Shown piece after piece: positions 1 to 11,478 of a stretch of 64,000 nt of DNA. The position numbers were made by a program, and so were the translations under genes. Position 1 is the first letter of the stretch. Every line of letters starts with the position of its first letter. Source of the DNA: an uncultured OM43 clade bacterium (GTDB lineage: Bacteria > Pseudomonadota > Gammaproteobacteria > Burkholderiales > Methylophilaceae). The DNA is taken from assembly GCA_902558495.1 (NCBI GenBank), contig CACEEB010000002.1, positions 1 through 64,000 of the forward strand, in the 5' to 3' direction. The notes beneath the pieces were generated by a model. It had not been told where the DNA came from, did not search any database, and saw only the letters and a list, made by a program, of their open reading frames with translations.

Positions 1-1203
1 GAACTCAATACAAAAAATACAACATTTTTTACTATTAAAGACCCTACAATAAATGCTTTTGCTATGCTAGGCGGTATAATTGGTATACATACAGGTTTAT
101 TGTATGCGGCTAACTCTGAATCTGAGCTTGCAAGTGTTTTAGCTCATGAAATAGCTCATTTATCACAAAAGCATCTTCCTCGAATTATAGAAGCGCAAAG
201 TAAAGATAAATTTAAAACGTCAATAGCTATGGTTTTTGCTTTATTATTGACTAGATCCAATGCACAGATAGCTAATGCTGCGATGCAGACAGCTTCAGCA
301 TCTGCTGTTCAAAATACACTAGACTTCACAAGGGAACATGAAAAAGAAGCAGATAGAGAGGGATTGTTAATTCTAAACAAGGCTGGATTTGACGAAAGAG
401 GCGCTGTAAATTTCTTTAAAACATTAGATAAAGCAAATCAATTCTCTGTTGGAGCTGCCCCATATTTTCTTAGAACACATCCCGTAACATTAGATCGTAT
501 TAGTGATATTGAAGATAGATTGAAGGATTTTCCTTATAGACAAGTTTCAGACAATCCAAACTTTAAGTTTGTAAAAGCAAAAATGAAAGCATTTTCCGGA
601 GAACCATCCGATATGATCAATATTTTTACAGAAAATATCTCAAACAAATCTTACGGGAATGAAAGTGCTGAAAATTTTGCTTTATCTTATGCATATTTGA
701 GAAATAATCAAATTAAAAAAGCACGAGAAATCCTTAATAACATTATTCATTTAAATAAAATGAGTCCTATGATTGTAGAGCTAGAAGCAAATATTTTAAA
801 AGAAGAAGGTAAATTTATTGCTGTGCAAATGTTGTATGAAAAAGCTCTTTTTAAAAATCCAAACTACAACGCTTATATTTATGGATTGTCAGAAATTTAT
901 ATTCACATGAATAAATTTGAAAAAGCAATCAATCTTATTGAACATTCACTAGTAGTTTATCCAAACGATTTTAATTTGTATAAGCTACTAGCTGAAGTTT
1001 ATTCAAAACAAAAAAAGGCTTCTTACCTTGAATATAAAAATTTAGGCGAATATTTCTATTTTAGTTTTGATTTGAAAGAATCAGTGAATCAAATGAGCCT
1101 TGCAATCAATGCATCAGATGCCAATTTTTATGATAAAAGTAAAGCTGAACAGAGAATGAGAGAAATAAAAGCTGAGATGGCTTTGTACGAGAATATCAAA
1201 TAA
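1..1203 (+). CDS. M48 family metalloprotease / TPR protein, BepA (YfgC)-like, 5' truncated by window edge
   Basis: Frame 1 is open from base 1 (ELNTKNTTFFTIKDPTINAFAMLGG...). HEIAHLSQKH zinc-protease motif, EKEADREG motif, C-terminal TPR-like repeats. Confidence 0.9.
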   Translation, partial: ELNTKNTTFFTIKDPTINAFAMLGGIIGIHTGLLYAANSESELASVLAHEIAHLSQKHLPRIIEAQSKDKFKTSIAMVFALLLTRSNAQIANAAMQTASASAVQNTLDFTREHEKEADREGLLILNKAGFDERGAVNFFKTLDKANQFSVGAAPYFLRTHPVTLDRISDIEDRLKDFPYRQVSDNPNFKFVKAKMKAFSGEPSDMINIFTENISNKSYGNESAENFALSYAYLRNNQIKKAREILNNIIHLNKMSPMIVELEANILKEEGKFIAVQMLYEKALFKNPNYNAYIYGLSEIYIHMNKFEKAINLIEHSLVVYPNDFNLYKLLAEVYSKQKKASYLEYKNLGEYFYFSFDLKESVNQMSLAINASDANFYDKSKAEQRMREIKAEMALYENIK

Positions 1204-1296
1204 GTAAAACTTATCATATATATTTTTATAATAAATTATACATATTAAAATTATCTTCGTATAATTCTGGCTTTATAAATAATACAAGGAATCAAT

Positions 1297-1863
1297 ATGT
1301 CTTCATTAATTAACACTGAAGTGAAGCCTTTTTCCGTAACTGCCTTTCATAATGGTAAAGAAATTACAGTTACAGAAGCTGATCTTAAAGAAAAATGGTC
1401 TGCTGTGGTGTTTTACCCTGCTGATTTTACATTCGTATGCCCTACTGAGTTAGGAGACGTTGCTGATCATTATGGCGAGTTACAAAAAATGGGTGTGGAA
1501 GTCTATACGGTCTCAACAGATACTCATTTTACACACAAAGCATGGCATGATGCTTCTGATACTATTAAAAAAATTACATTTCCTATGATTGGTGATCCTA
1601 CAGGAATGATGACAAGAAATTTTGATGTAATGATTGAAGAAGAAGGACTTGCATTAAGAGGAACTTTTATTATAAATCCTGAAGGAATAATTAAAACTGC
1701 AGAAGTTAACGATTTAGGTATTGGTCGTTCAGCAGCTGATCTTGTTAGAAAAATACAAGCAGCACAACACGTAGCAGCAAATCCTAACCAAGCCTGCCCT
1801 GCGTCTTGGAAGCCTGGAGAAGAAGCTCTTACGCCCTCACTTGATCTTGTCGGTAAAATTTAA
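1297..1863 (+). CDS. ahpC: Alkyl hydroperoxide reductase subunit C (peroxiredoxin)
   Basis: 188 aa; peroxidatic FVCPTELGD and resolving ACPASWKPG motifs; followed by ahpF. Confidence 0.97.
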   Translation: MSSLINTEVKPFSVTAFHNGKEITVTEADLKEKWSAVVFYPADFTFVCPTELGDVADHYGELQKMGVEVYTVSTDTHFTHKAWHDASDTIKKITFPMIGDPTGMMTRNFDVMIEEEGLALRGTFIINPEGIIKTAEVNDLGIGRSAADLVRKIQAAQHVAANPNQACPASWKPGEEALTPSLDLVGKI

Positions 1864-1878
1864 GACATTACATTTACT

Positions 1879-1898
1879 AGGGGCCATTAAATGGCCCT
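1879..1898 (+). terminator. Stem-loop between ahpC and ahpF (possible attenuator or processing hairpin)
   Basis: GGGCCAT-TAA-ATGGCCC inverted repeat just after the ahpC stop; no strong T-tract directly after it. Confidence 0.45.
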
Positions 1899-1925
1899 CA
1901 GTGGTAAATAAATAAAAAAATTAAA

Positions 1926-3476
1926 ATGGCACTTGACCAAAAGATAAAAGAGCAACTTATTCAGTATTTGAATAAGCTTGAGAACAATGTTGTTATTGAT
2001 GCTTATATTGACAGCGGAGATGCATCAAATTCGATGATGGACCTTTTAAGTGAAATAGCTGAAATATCGGATAAAATTAAGCTTATAATTCATAAAGAAT
2101 CGAACGAAAGAATACCTTCTTTTAAGGTTAATAAACCAAAAGAAGAAACCGGTATCCAGTTTGCTGGTATTCCATTAGGTCATGAATTTACATCTTTAGT
2201 TTTGGCGCTTCTCCAAGTTGGTGGTTATCCTATTAAACTCTCTTCTGATCAAATTGATCAAATTCGAAGTATCGAGGGTAAATATAATTTTGAGACATTT
2301 ATTTCCTTAACTTGCCATAATTGCCCTGATGTTGTTCAAGCTCTTAATGTGATGGCCTTGATTAATCCAAATATTAACCATTGTATGATTGATGGCGCTT
2401 TGTTTCAGGATGAGGTTAATGAAAGAAAAATCATGTCTGTGCCTACTATTTTTTTAAATGGCGAGGAATTCGGACAAGGACGAGTTGAGCTTGAGGAAAT
2501 TATTAATCAAATAGATAGTAAAGCTGGGAATAAAGCTGCAGAGAAGATATCAAAAAAGGATCTATTCGATATGCTTATTGTTGGTGGCGGTCCTGCAGGT
2601 GCATCAGCTGCAGTATATGCTGCTAGAAAGGGAATTAAGACGGGAGTAGTTGCAGAGCGATTTGGTGGCCAAGTGATGGATACCTTAGGCATTGAAAATT
2701 TTATCTCTGTAAAAGCAACCGAGGGGCCCAAACTTGTTGCTGCTCTGGAGGAACATGTCAAGGAGTATGACGTTGATATCATTAATTTGCAGAAAGCAAA
2801 AAAACTATCAAAAAATGGAGGTAATTATTACGAGCTAGAGCTTGAAGGAGGAGGAAAACTAGAGAGTAAATCTATCGTTATTGCTACTGGCGCCAGATGG
2901 AGAGAGTTAGGCATCAAGGGTGAACTTGAGTTTAAAAATAAAGGAGTAGCTTATTGCCCGCATTGTGATGGACCACTATTTAAGGGAAAAAAGGTTGCAG
3001 TTGTTGGTGGAGGTAACTCCGGGGTTGAAGCTGCAATTGATTTAGCTGGAATTGTTGGACACGTTACAATCCTTGAATATGAATCTGAATTGAAAGCTGA
3101 TCAAGTTTTGGTCGATCGATTAAAAAGCTTAAATAATGTTGATATTTTATTGAATGTTCAGTCTAGCGAAATTGTGGGAACAGATAAAGTAACGCACATG
3201 CAATTTATTGAAAGAGATACTAAAGATGAAAAAAAATTAGATGTTGAAGGAGTATTTATTCAAATAGGTTTGGTTCCCAATACGGATTGGGTAAAAGATA
3301 GTATTGCCCTCAGTAAATATGGAGAAATTGAGGTAAATAATCATGGAGAAACATCGATGCCAGGGGTTTTTGCTGCTGGGGATGTAACAACTGTGCCCTA
3401 CAAGCAAATTATTATTGCAATGGGAGAGGGTTCGAAAGCAGCCCTAGGAGCTTTTGATTTTTTAATAAGGAATTAA
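1926..3476 (+). CDS. ahpF: Alkyl hydroperoxide reductase subunit F
   Basis: 516 aa; N-terminal thioredoxin-like domain with CHNCPD, FAD motif [24 protein letters not shown] redox centre, NAD motif [15 protein letters not shown]. Confidence 0.97.
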   Translation: MALDQKIKEQLIQYLNKLENNVVIDAYIDSGDASNSMMDLLSEIAEISDKIKLIIHKESNERIPSFKVNKPKEETGIQFAGIPLGHEFTSLVLALLQVGGYPIKLSSDQIDQIRSIEGKYNFETFISLTCHNCPDVVQALNVMALINPNINHCMIDGALFQDEVNERKIMSVPTIFLNGEEFGQGRVELEEIINQIDSKAGNKAAEKISKKDLFDMLIVGGGPAGASAAVYAARKGIKTGVVAERFGGQVMDTLGIENFISVKATEGPKLVAALEEHVKEYDVDIINLQKAKKLSKNGGNYYELELEGGGKLESKSIVIATGARWRELGIKGELEFKNKGVAYCPHCDGPLFKGKKVAVVGGGNSGVEAAIDLAGIVGHVTILEYESELKADQVLVDRLKSLNNVDILLNVQSSEIVGTDKVTHMQFIERDTKDEKKLDVEGVFIQIGLVPNTDWVKDSIALSKYGEIEVNNHGETSMPGVFAAGDVTTVPYKQIIIAMGEGSKAALGAFDFLIRN

Positions 3477-4060
3477 ACAAGTAATTGTTTAAGCAAGGGA
3501 ATGGTAATAGGCCTTTTAGTTTTTAAGGACCATTCATCCAAAGCATCAATTGTTGCTATCAAATAATGTAAATCTCGATTTAAGTTTACCATACAATAAT
3601 CAATAATTTTTTTATCTAGAACCATTCCTTTTCCTTCAGCATGCTTTGTTAACGCAAGTTTTTTTTCATCATCCGTTAAGGTTTTAAGTTGATATACAAG
3701 CTGCCAATTTAAACGGCTTGAAACATCCTTCCTTAGATTTAAATTATTTGGAGCATCTGCTCCAGTAATAATAAGTTTTGTGTTCGTTTTCTTGGACTCA
3801 TTGTAAAGATTAAATAAATCTATTTGCTCCTTATCAGAAAGTATCTCGACATCTTCGACAACAGTTATTTTTTTATTCTTTAATGCAGTCGCTAGATGAG
3901 ATTTGCCGCTTCCATCCTCGCCCCAAATATAAATAAAAAAAAGCTCATCCGAAGTTAAAAGTTTTTTGATAGAACTTAAACATTCTGCATTTTGACCAAC
4001 AACAAAATTTTCTAACGTTTTTTTTGGGCTCGGGTGAATATTAAGTAATAGTTGATCCAT
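3473..4060 (-). CDS. hda: DnaA regulatory inactivator Hda-like protein
   Basis: 195 aa DnaA-like ATPase with Walker [12 protein letters not shown]-terminal MDQLLLNI resembles a sliding-clamp-binding segment; divergent from purM, a common arrangement. Confidence 0.85.
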   Translation of the reverse strand: MDQLLLNIHPSPKKTLENFVVGQNAECLSSIKKLLTSDELFFIYIWGEDGSGKSHLATALKNKKITVVEDVEILSDKEQIDLFNLYNESKKTNTKLIITGADAPNNLNLRKDVSSRLNWQLVYQLKTLTDDEKKLALTKHAEGKGMVLDKKIIDYCMVNLNRDLHYLIATIDALDEWSLKTKRPITIPLLKQLLV

Positions 4061-4149
4061 AATGAATGTAGAAAGTATAAATTCAGCAGTAATATCAGTT
4101 AAAATTATACTATACGCAGAGTCATCAATTTAATAAGAGGAAATAATAC

Positions 4150-5196
4150 TTGCCTAAAGATACAAAAAATAAAACGATTTCCTATAAAGATGCAGGCGTT
4201 GATATTGAAGCTGGTGAACAATTAATCAATAGGATTAAACCCTTTGCCAATCAAACTAAACGCAAAGAGTCTATCGGTGGTTTAGGTGGTTTTGGTTCTT
4301 TGTTTGAGATTCCTGAAAAATTTAAAAAACCCGTTTTAGTATCTGGTACCGATGGTGTTGGTACAAAACTCAAGCTCGCATTTGATTTAAACAAGCACGA
4401 GACTATTGGCCAAGATCTTGTTGCCATGTGTGTAAATGATATTCTAGTTCAAGGGGCTGAACCACTTTTCTTTTTAGATTATTATGCTTGTGGTAAGTTG
4501 GAGGTCGATACAGCCACAATAATTATTAAAGGAATTGTAGCTGGTTGCTTACTTGCAAATTGTTCGTTAGTTGGTGGGGAAACAGCAGAGATGCCAGGAA
4601 TGTATGACGAAGGAGAATATGATTTAGCAGGTTTTTGTGTCGGTGCGGTAGAAAAAAATAGAATAATCAATGGATCAAAAGTAAAAGAGGGTAATCTAGT
4701 CCTTGGCTTAGCATCCTCAGGGGCACATTCAAATGGATATTCATTAATAAGAAAAATTATTTCCCATAGTAAAGTTGATTTAAATAAAGATTTTTATGGT
4801 GAAAAATTATCTGACGTTCTAATGAAGCCGACAAAAATTTATGTGAAATCAATATTATCTTTGATCGAAAAAGTTAACGTTAATGCAATGGCTCATATTA
4901 CAGGAGGTGGAATAATGGAAAATCTACCAAGAGTATTGCCTATTCATTTGTCCGCAAAAATTAATAAAAAATCATGGGAATTACCTCATTTATTTCAATG
5001 GCTTAAGGATGAGGCAAATTTAAATGATACTGAACTTTATAAGACTTTTAATTGTGGTATTGGGATGGCAATCATAGTAGATGAAAAAGATGCTCAAGAG
5101 GCAAGTAATCTTTTGAGAGAATTGGGTGAAGAGGTTCATGTTATTGGAAGAATTGAGCAATCGGACAAAGATGAGCATCAAGTTAAAATTACATAA
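4150..5196 (+). CDS. purM: Phosphoribosylformylglycinamidine cyclo-ligase (TTG start)
   Basis: [49 protein letters not shown] motifs. Confidence 0.97.
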   Translation: MPKDTKNKTISYKDAGVDIEAGEQLINRIKPFANQTKRKESIGGLGGFGSLFEIPEKFKKPVLVSGTDGVGTKLKLAFDLNKHETIGQDLVAMCVNDILVQGAEPLFFLDYYACGKLEVDTATIIIKGIVAGCLLANCSLVGGETAEMPGMYDEGEYDLAGFCVGAVEKNRIINGSKVKEGNLVLGLASSGAHSNGYSLIRKIISHSKVDLNKDFYGEKLSDVLMKPTKIYVKSILSLIEKVNVNAMAHITGGGIMENLPRVLPIHLSAKINKKSWELPHLFQWLKDEANLNDTELYKTFNCGIGMAIIVDEKDAQEASNLLRELGEEVHVIGRIEQSDKDEHQVKIT

Positions 5197-5884
5197 TCTC
5201 TTTATATTAAGTATTTTAACGTTAAGTTTAAATGCGTTGGCAAAAGATTTCCCAGAGAAATTTTCTATGGTTTATGATTTGAATCAAACCTCATCCAAAC
5301 TTGGGAAAGTGGATGTTGCTTATAGTCAATCAAAAAATAACTATAAATTAAATATTTTGGTTAAAGGTCAAGGCATTTTAAGTCTGATGGGTGATCGAAA
5401 ACTCATAAGTGAGGGAGAGATAAAAAATCATCGATTTTACCCTCTCAAATTTGAACATATAAATAGTAAACGCCCAAAAAAGAATATTACCTCCGAATTT
5501 TTTTATGATAAAAAACTTATAAAATCGATTTATAAGGGAAGAAATATTGAAAAAGAACTCTTGGATGGAACTTTAGATGTGGCTGTATTTTTAATGCAAT
5601 TTAATTTTATACACACAATTAAGACATCTTATAATTTTGAAGTTTTTCAAGGAAAGAAGACAAGAACTTATTCGTATAAAAAAATAAAAGATATATCTAT
5701 AGAGATTGATCAAAGAATTATTGAGACTGAATTATACGAAGGTGAAATTATTGGCCGTGAAAACTCTACTCATCAAGTATGGATTTCAAAAAATAATTAT
5801 CGTGTACCTGTTAAATTAACAATTCCCACCGATTTGGGTTTTATCGTCAATCAAGAACTAGTAAGTACTAATTTACCCATATAA
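5171..5884 (+). CDS. DUF3108-like exported protein
   Basis: Probable start [24 protein letters not shown] (signal peptide) inside the 3' end of purM, downstream of the ORF-track start at 5126. Confidence 0.75.
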   Translation: MSIKLKLHNLFILSILTLSLNALAKDFPEKFSMVYDLNQTSSKLGKVDVAYSQSKNNYKLNILVKGQGILSLMGDRKLISEGEIKNHRFYPLKFEHINSKRPKKNITSEFFYDKKLIKSIYKGRNIEKELLDGTLDVAVFLMQFNFIHTIKTSYNFEVFQGKKTRTYSYKKIKDISIEIDQRIIETELYEGEIIGRENSTHQVWISKNNYRVPVKLTIPTDLGFIVNQELVSTNLPI

Positions 5885-5909
5885 ATTTAAGTTAATTTTT
5901 TCATAAAGA

Positions 5910-7181
5910 TTGCCAATGCATAAGTTATTAATTAAAGCTACCATAGAAATTTTAGAGGAAAGTTTTACAAGAAATCTTCCTGCAGATATTCAATTAAGCA
6001 ATTTTTTTAAAAAAAATCGTCATTTAGGAAGTCATGATAGGTCAGACATTGCCGAGCTATACTACGGCATAATAAGAAATAGAAAATTACTTGAAGAAAT
6101 TGTCGGCAGTAAGAATCTTAATAAAGCTATCCTAATTTATTTTTTAGTGATTCAAGGACGAAGTATAAAGGATTTAAGTTTGTTTGCTGAAGAGCACGAA
6201 ATTGAATGGCTTATTGACAAGAAAAAAAATAAAATACAAATTGATTCATGGCCCACAAAACTTAGTCTTCCTGAATGGATTTGGGATAAATTAATTGCTT
6301 CTTATGGGGAAGAGGAAGCTATTAAGCTTGGTTCCTCCTTATTATATCCAGCCTCACTAAATATTAGAGTAAATACTTTAAATAATATATCTGTTAAAGA
6401 GGTGGTTAAAGAGCTAAAACAATCGTTTAATTTTTCTAAAGATAAAATTGTTGAAACCAAATTATCAAAGCTAGGTATATCCTTGCCTAGAGGAACTGCA
6501 ATACAAAAACATAAATTATTTCTAAATGGGACTATAGAAGTTCAGGAAGAAGGAAGTCAATTACTTACGTATTTACTTAATGTGAAAAGAGGAAATATGG
6601 TTGCTGATTTTTGTGCGGGAGCTGGGGGGAAAACACTGGGTCTATCAGCAATGATGAAAAATACAGGAAGAATATATGCTTTTGATATTTCTGATAGAAG
6701 ATTAGCTAATTTAAAGCAAAGACTTAAAAGATCTGGTGCATCTAATATTTCGATGCAAAGAATTCATAATGAGAATGATTTAAAGGTTAAAAGACTAAGA
6801 AATAAATTTGACAGAGTTTTAGTGGATGCGCCTTGCACGGGATTAGGCACTTTAAGAAGAAATCCAGATTTAAAATGGAGGCAAACGGAAAATGCTTTAA
6901 ATGAAATGGTTATAAAACAATTATCAATTTTGTTAGCTGCATCAAAATTGTGTAAAAAAGGTGCCTATTTAGTGTATGCAACATGTAGCATGTTAGAAGA
7001 TGAAAATGAGAAAATTGTAGCTTCCTTTTTAGCCAGTAACAAAAATTTTAAAATAATACCTCAACATAATATTATGAAAAAATATGGCATAGATTTAGGG
7101 AATAATGACTTTTTAAAATTAACAACAAATCAACATCAAACAGATAGCTTTTTTGGTGCCCTGATGGAGAGAGTGGATTAA
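5910..7181 (+). CDS. RsmB/NOP family RNA m5C methyltransferase
   Basis: VADFCAGAGGKTLGLSAMM SAM motif, VDAPCTGLGTLRRNPDLKWR, YATCSMLEDENE catalytic cysteine motif. Confidence 0.9.
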   Translation: MPMHKLLIKATIEILEESFTRNLPADIQLSNFFKKNRHLGSHDRSDIAELYYGIIRNRKLLEEIVGSKNLNKAILIYFLVIQGRSIKDLSLFAEEHEIEWLIDKKKNKIQIDSWPTKLSLPEWIWDKLIASYGEEEAIKLGSSLLYPASLNIRVNTLNNISVKEVVKELKQSFNFSKDKIVETKLSKLGISLPRGTAIQKHKLFLNGTIEVQEEGSQLLTYLLNVKRGNMVADFCAGAGGKTLGLSAMMKNTGRIYAFDISDRRLANLKQRLKRSGASNISMQRIHNENDLKVKRLRNKFDRVLVDAPCTGLGTLRRNPDLKWRQTENALNEMVIKQLSILLAASKLCKKGAYLVYATCSMLEDENEKIVASFLASNKNFKIIPQHNIMKKYGIDLGNNDFLKLTTNQHQTDSFFGALMERVD

Positions 7182-8401
7182 TGAATAATATTAATAGAAA
7201 TATTTTGATTGGTGCGCTAATGGGAGTAGCACTAGGTTTTATTTTAAAAATTTATCCAAATTGGCTACTCTATGAACCTCTATTAGAATTATGTAATTTA
7301 CTTGGACAATTATTTATCAAGTCATTGAAGATGATATTAGTCCCTCTTGTATTTTTTTCTATTATTGTTGGGGTATCTAATTTAGGGGGTAATAAGAAGT
7401 CAAGTAATGTATGGAAATTTACGCTAATTTATTTTTTTAGCACTATGGCAATAGCAATTTGTATAGCCCTTCTGGTTATGAATTTGGTGAATCCTGGAGT
7501 TGGTATGATCATTGAGTCTTGGCCATCTACTCCTGAAGTGATTAAAAATACGATGTCTCTTAAAGATTTTTTGAGCCAATTTATTTTAGGATTATTTGCT
7601 AATCCTTTTCAATCACTTTCATCAGGGAATATTTTACCCCTTATTATATTTTCAATTTTGATAGGGGTAAGTCTTAATAGCTTGGGTCAGAAAGGTTTAG
7701 CTGCTAAAAAAGTATTTGATAGTCTTTACGAAGTAATGCTAAAGATTGTGCATTGGATTATGGTATTTGCTCCAGTTGGAATTTTTGCCTTATTATCAAC
7801 CATGATTGAAAGTCAATCTGCAGAGCTATTTTCACAATTAAGTATTTTCGTTTTTACCGTTATAGGCATTATATTTATTCATGGCATTATTGTCATACCA
7901 AGCTTACTTTACTTTTTTACCAAAATTACTCCATTACAATTATGGAAAAATGGTAAACCAGCATTTATTAGTGCATTTGCAACAAGCTCCAGTGCCGCAA
8001 CACTTCCTCTGACTTTAAGTGTTGCTAATGATAATTTTAAGGTCCCTAAAAGTGTTTCGAATTTTGTATTACCTTTAGGGGCAACTATTAATATGGATGG
8101 TACAGCTCTATATGAGGCAGCTGCAGCACTTTTTATTGCTAATTTAGTGGGCATTGATCTGGCACTATCTCAACAGTTGATTTTATTCTTTATAGCTATG
8201 GTTGCCTCTATTGGAGCCCCAGGAATTCCAAGTGCTGGAATGGTCACTATGGCAATGGTTTTACAAGTCTTAGGACTCCCTTTAGAAGCACTTGCATTAT
8301 TACTCCCAATGGATAGATTATTAGATACCTTTAGGACAACAATAAATGTGGAAGGAGATTTGACGGGCGCACTTATTGTGCAAAAAATCTCTAAGTTATG
8401 A
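7181..8401 (+). CDS. Dicarboxylate/amino acid:cation symporter (DAACS family)
   Basis: 406 aa multi-TM protein with serine-rich AFATSSSAATLPLT and NMDGTALYEAAAALFIA motifs. Confidence 0.93.
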   Translation: MNNINRNILIGALMGVALGFILKIYPNWLLYEPLLELCNLLGQLFIKSLKMILVPLVFFSIIVGVSNLGGNKKSSNVWKFTLIYFFSTMAIAICIALLVMNLVNPGVGMIIESWPSTPEVIKNTMSLKDFLSQFILGLFANPFQSLSSGNILPLIIFSILIGVSLNSLGQKGLAAKKVFDSLYEVMLKIVHWIMVFAPVGIFALLSTMIESQSAELFSQLSIFVFTVIGIIFIHGIIVIPSLLYFFTKITPLQLWKNGKPAFISAFATSSSAATLPLTLSVANDNFKVPKSVSNFVLPLGATINMDGTALYEAAAALFIANLVGIDLALSQQLILFFIAMVASIGAPGIPSAGMVTMAMVLQVLGLPLEALALLLPMDRLLDTFRTTINVEGDLTGALIVQKISKL

Positions 8402-11400
8402 TTTTATTTCTTTCAATAAAATGAGCTGATAGAGAAAATGCTGCGGGTATGACTATAAGTGTAAGTAAGGTGGAAGATATCATCCCTCCAATGACTGCGA
8501 TAGCAAGCGGACCATTTTGTTCTGAACCTGCACCAAGACCAAGCGCAGCAGGGAGTAAAGCTAGGATTAATGTTAATGACGTCATTAAAACTGGCCTCAA
8601 TCTAACTGGACAAGCCTCAAGTAAAGCGTCATTAGTTTTCTTTCCTTTTGCTCGAAGCTGATTGGTATAATCGATTAGTAAAATAGAGTTTTTGGCAACC
8701 AACCCAATAAGTAAAACCATTCCAATCATTGAGTAAATATTTAAACTTTCTCCTGTAATCCACAATAGAGTAATTCCACCAATAATAGCTAAAGGTTGCG
8801 CTAGCATTACAATTACAGGCTGAAAAAAAGAATTAAATAAACTAGCTAAAACCATATAAAGTAAGAGCGTTGCTAGCATAAAAACAAATAAAACATTTTT
8901 AGTTGTTTTAGCAAATTCTTTTGCCTGCCCATCAAGTTGAATCTTATAATCACTTGGGAGAATCGGGTCGCTTACGCTGTTAACAAAATCAATAGCTTCT
9001 CCAAGAGGCATTGTGGGATCAGTATAAAAATTTGCTGAGTATTGGAGGCTTTCTCGACCAATGACTGCTGGACCTAGAACTTCCCTAAAGGAAGCAATGG
9101 TGTCAAGTCTTACTAATTCAGTATCCTTCCCTCTTAGATATATTTTATTTAAGCTTTCAGTGTCTTTAAATGTACCTTCCTTAGCTTTAAGTCTAATTTC
9201 ATATCGCTGCCCATCACCTGGAAAGTCATTAAATCTTGCAACATCTAACCCATTGCTGAGTACTGATATAGACTCTGCAACATCTTTAGCAGATATTCCA
9301 AGGCTATTTGCCTTCTCCCGATCTATTTCAAGAATAAGTTGAGGAAGATTGAGCTGAAGATCTAAATCAATTTTTCCTATCTCAGGATTCTTAGTGAGTT
9401 GTTCTCGGAGTTCTTTGCTTAATTCTGCGACAGTTTCAATACCTGGACCAATTAGAGAAAATTTTAATTTTTCAGATCGTTGCCCACCAGCAATTGTTAC
9501 TCCAGCTGGAAATGCTTTTACTCCGGAAAGCATGCTAAATTCCTCACTTAAATTTTTCATTACTTCAGATTGGCTTATATTTCTCAATTCTTTATCAATT
9601 AATCTAACACTAATAAAACCTCTATTTACCTGCCCTCTACTTCCAAGACCAATAGATGAAAAAACACTTGCTATATTATTTTTTTCGGTATAAATCTTAT
9701 CTTCAATTTCAAGTAATTTTTTATAGGTATACTCCATATTAGAGCCTAAGGGTGTTTTAAATCGAACTGTAAAGCGGCTCTCATCAGTTTCTGGGACTAA
9801 TTCTTTATTAATTGCAGAGAAAAAATAACTACTTGACAGGACAACTAGTAAACTTAAAAAAAGAACTTTCCATCTATTATTCAAAGTCTTTTCTAAAAGT
9901 TTTCGATACTGATTTTCCAAAGAGACAAAAAATTTATGTAACCATTTAGTTATTTTATTTTCTTGTGATTTATTTTTTGATAAATTTTTTACTGTTGCTT
10001 CTCGGACTAAAAATTTTGAACATAACATTGGAGTAAGTGTTAAAGACACTATAAGAGAGACTAATACTCCAGTTGTAACGACAACGGCGAACGATTCAAA
10101 AAATCTTCCAATAATTCCATCCATATACATCACTGGTGCAAAAATACAGACCAAGGATAATGTAGAGGCTAAAATTGCAAAAACAACTTCTTTGCTCCCA
10201 TTAATAGCAGAATCAAATGCAGAAGTTTTATATTGTTGGTTATGCCTAAAAATATTTTCTAAAACAACAATCGCATCATCTACTACTACTCCAATAAGCA
10301 ATATAAGGGCAAGCAATGTCATACTATTGAAGGTAAATCCAAAAAAATACATAGCAGCTATAGCTCCTAAAAGTGAGATAGGAATCGCTATCGCAATAAT
10401 AAATGTCGATCTTATTGACATTAGAAATAAAAAAACTACAAATGCCGCCAATAAAGTACCTTCTACAATATGAGCTTGTAAAGATCTGACCATAGATTTA
10501 ATAAATATAGAATCGTCAGTTGATATTTTTACAGTTACACCGGGGGGAAGATTGGGCCTTATATCATTATTCAACTTAGCTTTAATTTTATTAATAATAT
10601 CTACAGTATTTGAATTTGCAACTTTAACAATCCCAAGACCAACACTTGGATTACTATTAAATCTCGCAGTTTCTCTATAATCCTCAAGCCCGTCCTCTAC
10701 TTGAGCTATATCCCTAATCTTCACAGGACCATCATTTCTATAAGCAACTACCAATTCATTTAATTCTTGAACTTTATGATATTCAAGATCTAACTTAAAC
10801 ATTTTTTCCGATTGTTCTTTAACTAAAAAACCACCTGGTAGCTGCAGGTGCTCTCTATTAAAAGCAGATACAATGTCATTTGCAGTAATATTAAGAGAGG
10901 ACATTTTATCAACCATTAAATTTATTCGAATGGTTCGATCTCTTCTACCCCCTAATCTAACTTCACCTACTCCATCAATAGTTTCCAGTTGTTTTTTTAG
11001 TGTATTTCTTGCATAGAGATTTAATTGCTGTATCGTCCTATCCCCAGTGAAACCAAGCCACATAATGGGGCTTGCATTTGTTTCAACTTTTCTAACCACA
11101 GGAGGGACGATATCATCTGGTAATCTTCGTGCAACTTGACCGACCTTAGACTGAATTTCATTAAATGCTACCTCAATATCCTTTTCTAAATTAAACGTAA
11201 TAGTTACAACAGACACACCTGGTGATGAGGATGATTTGATTGATTCTATTCCAGTGGTTGCATTTACAGCACCTTCAATAATGTTAGTAATACTGGCATC
11301 AATGATTTCTGGATTAGCACCTTCAAGTGTTGTAGTAACCGATAAAATTGGAAACTCAATCATTGGAAATCTATCCAGCCCAATTTTTTGTATGCTGATG

Positions 11401-11477
11401 ATGCCAAATAGGACAAAAATACCGGATATCATCCATGCTAATACATGTCTTCGAATAGATATTTCAGGTAATGTCAT
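8391..11477 (-). CDS. RND (HAE-1-like) efflux transporter permease
   Basis: 1028 aa; N-term PEISIRRHVLAWMI, GVVVDDAIVVLENI, paired hydrophobic domains; adjacent to adaptor gene. Confidence 0.95.
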   Translation of the reverse strand: MTLPEISIRRHVLAWMISGIFVLFGIISIQKIGLDRFPMIEFPILSVTTTLEGANPEIIDASITNIIEGAVNATTGIESIKSSSSPGVSVVTITFNLEKDIEVAFNEIQSKVGQVARRLPDDIVPPVVRKVETNASPIMWLGFTGDRTIQQLNLYARNTLKKQLETIDGVGEVRLGGRRDRTIRINLMVDKMSSLNITANDIVSAFNREHLQLPGGFLVKEQSEKMFKLDLEYHKVQELNELVVAYRNDGPVKIRDIAQVEDGLEDYRETARFNSNPSVGLGIVKVANSNTVDIINKIKAKLNNDIRPNLPPGVTVKISTDDSIFIKSMVRSLQAHIVEGTLLAAFVVFLFLMSIRSTFIIAIAIPISLLGAIAAMYFFGFTFNSMTLLALILLIGVVVDDAIVVLENIFRHNQQYKTSAFDSAINGSKEVVFAILASTLSLVCIFAPVMYMDGIIGRFFESFAVVVTTGVLVSLIVSLTLTPMLCSKFLVREATVKNLSKNKSQENKITKWLHKFFVSLENQYRKLLEKTLNNRWKVLFLSLLVVLSSSYFFSAINKELVPETDESRFTVRFKTPLGSNMEYTYKKLLEIEDKIYTEKNNIASVFSSIGLGSRGQVNRGFISVRLIDKELRNISQSEVMKNLSEEFSMLSGVKAFPAGVTIAGGQRSEKLKFSLIGPGIETVAELSKELREQLTKNPEIGKIDLDLQLNLPQLILEIDREKANSLGISAKDVAESISVLSNGLDVARFNDFPGDGQRYEIRLKAKEGTFKDTESLNKIYLRGKDTELVRLDTIASFREVLGPAVIGRESLQYSANFYTDPTMPLGEAIDFVNSVSDPILPSDYKIQLDGQAKEFAKTTKNVLFVFMLATLLLYMVLASLFNSFFQPVIVMLAQPLAIIGGITLLWITGESLNIYSMIGMVLLIGLVAKNSILLIDYTNQLRAKGKKTNDALLEACPVRLRPVLMTSLTLILALLPAALGLGAGSEQNGPLAIAVIGGMISSTLLTLIVIPAAFSLSAHFIERNKIIT

Positions 11478-11478
11478 A

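Noticed and set aside
9061-10473. Plus-strand ORFs antisense to the RND permease (93, 99, 93 aa)
   Set aside because: They fall entirely within a strong 1028-aa coding frame and show low-complexity composition with no recognisable domain or start signal.
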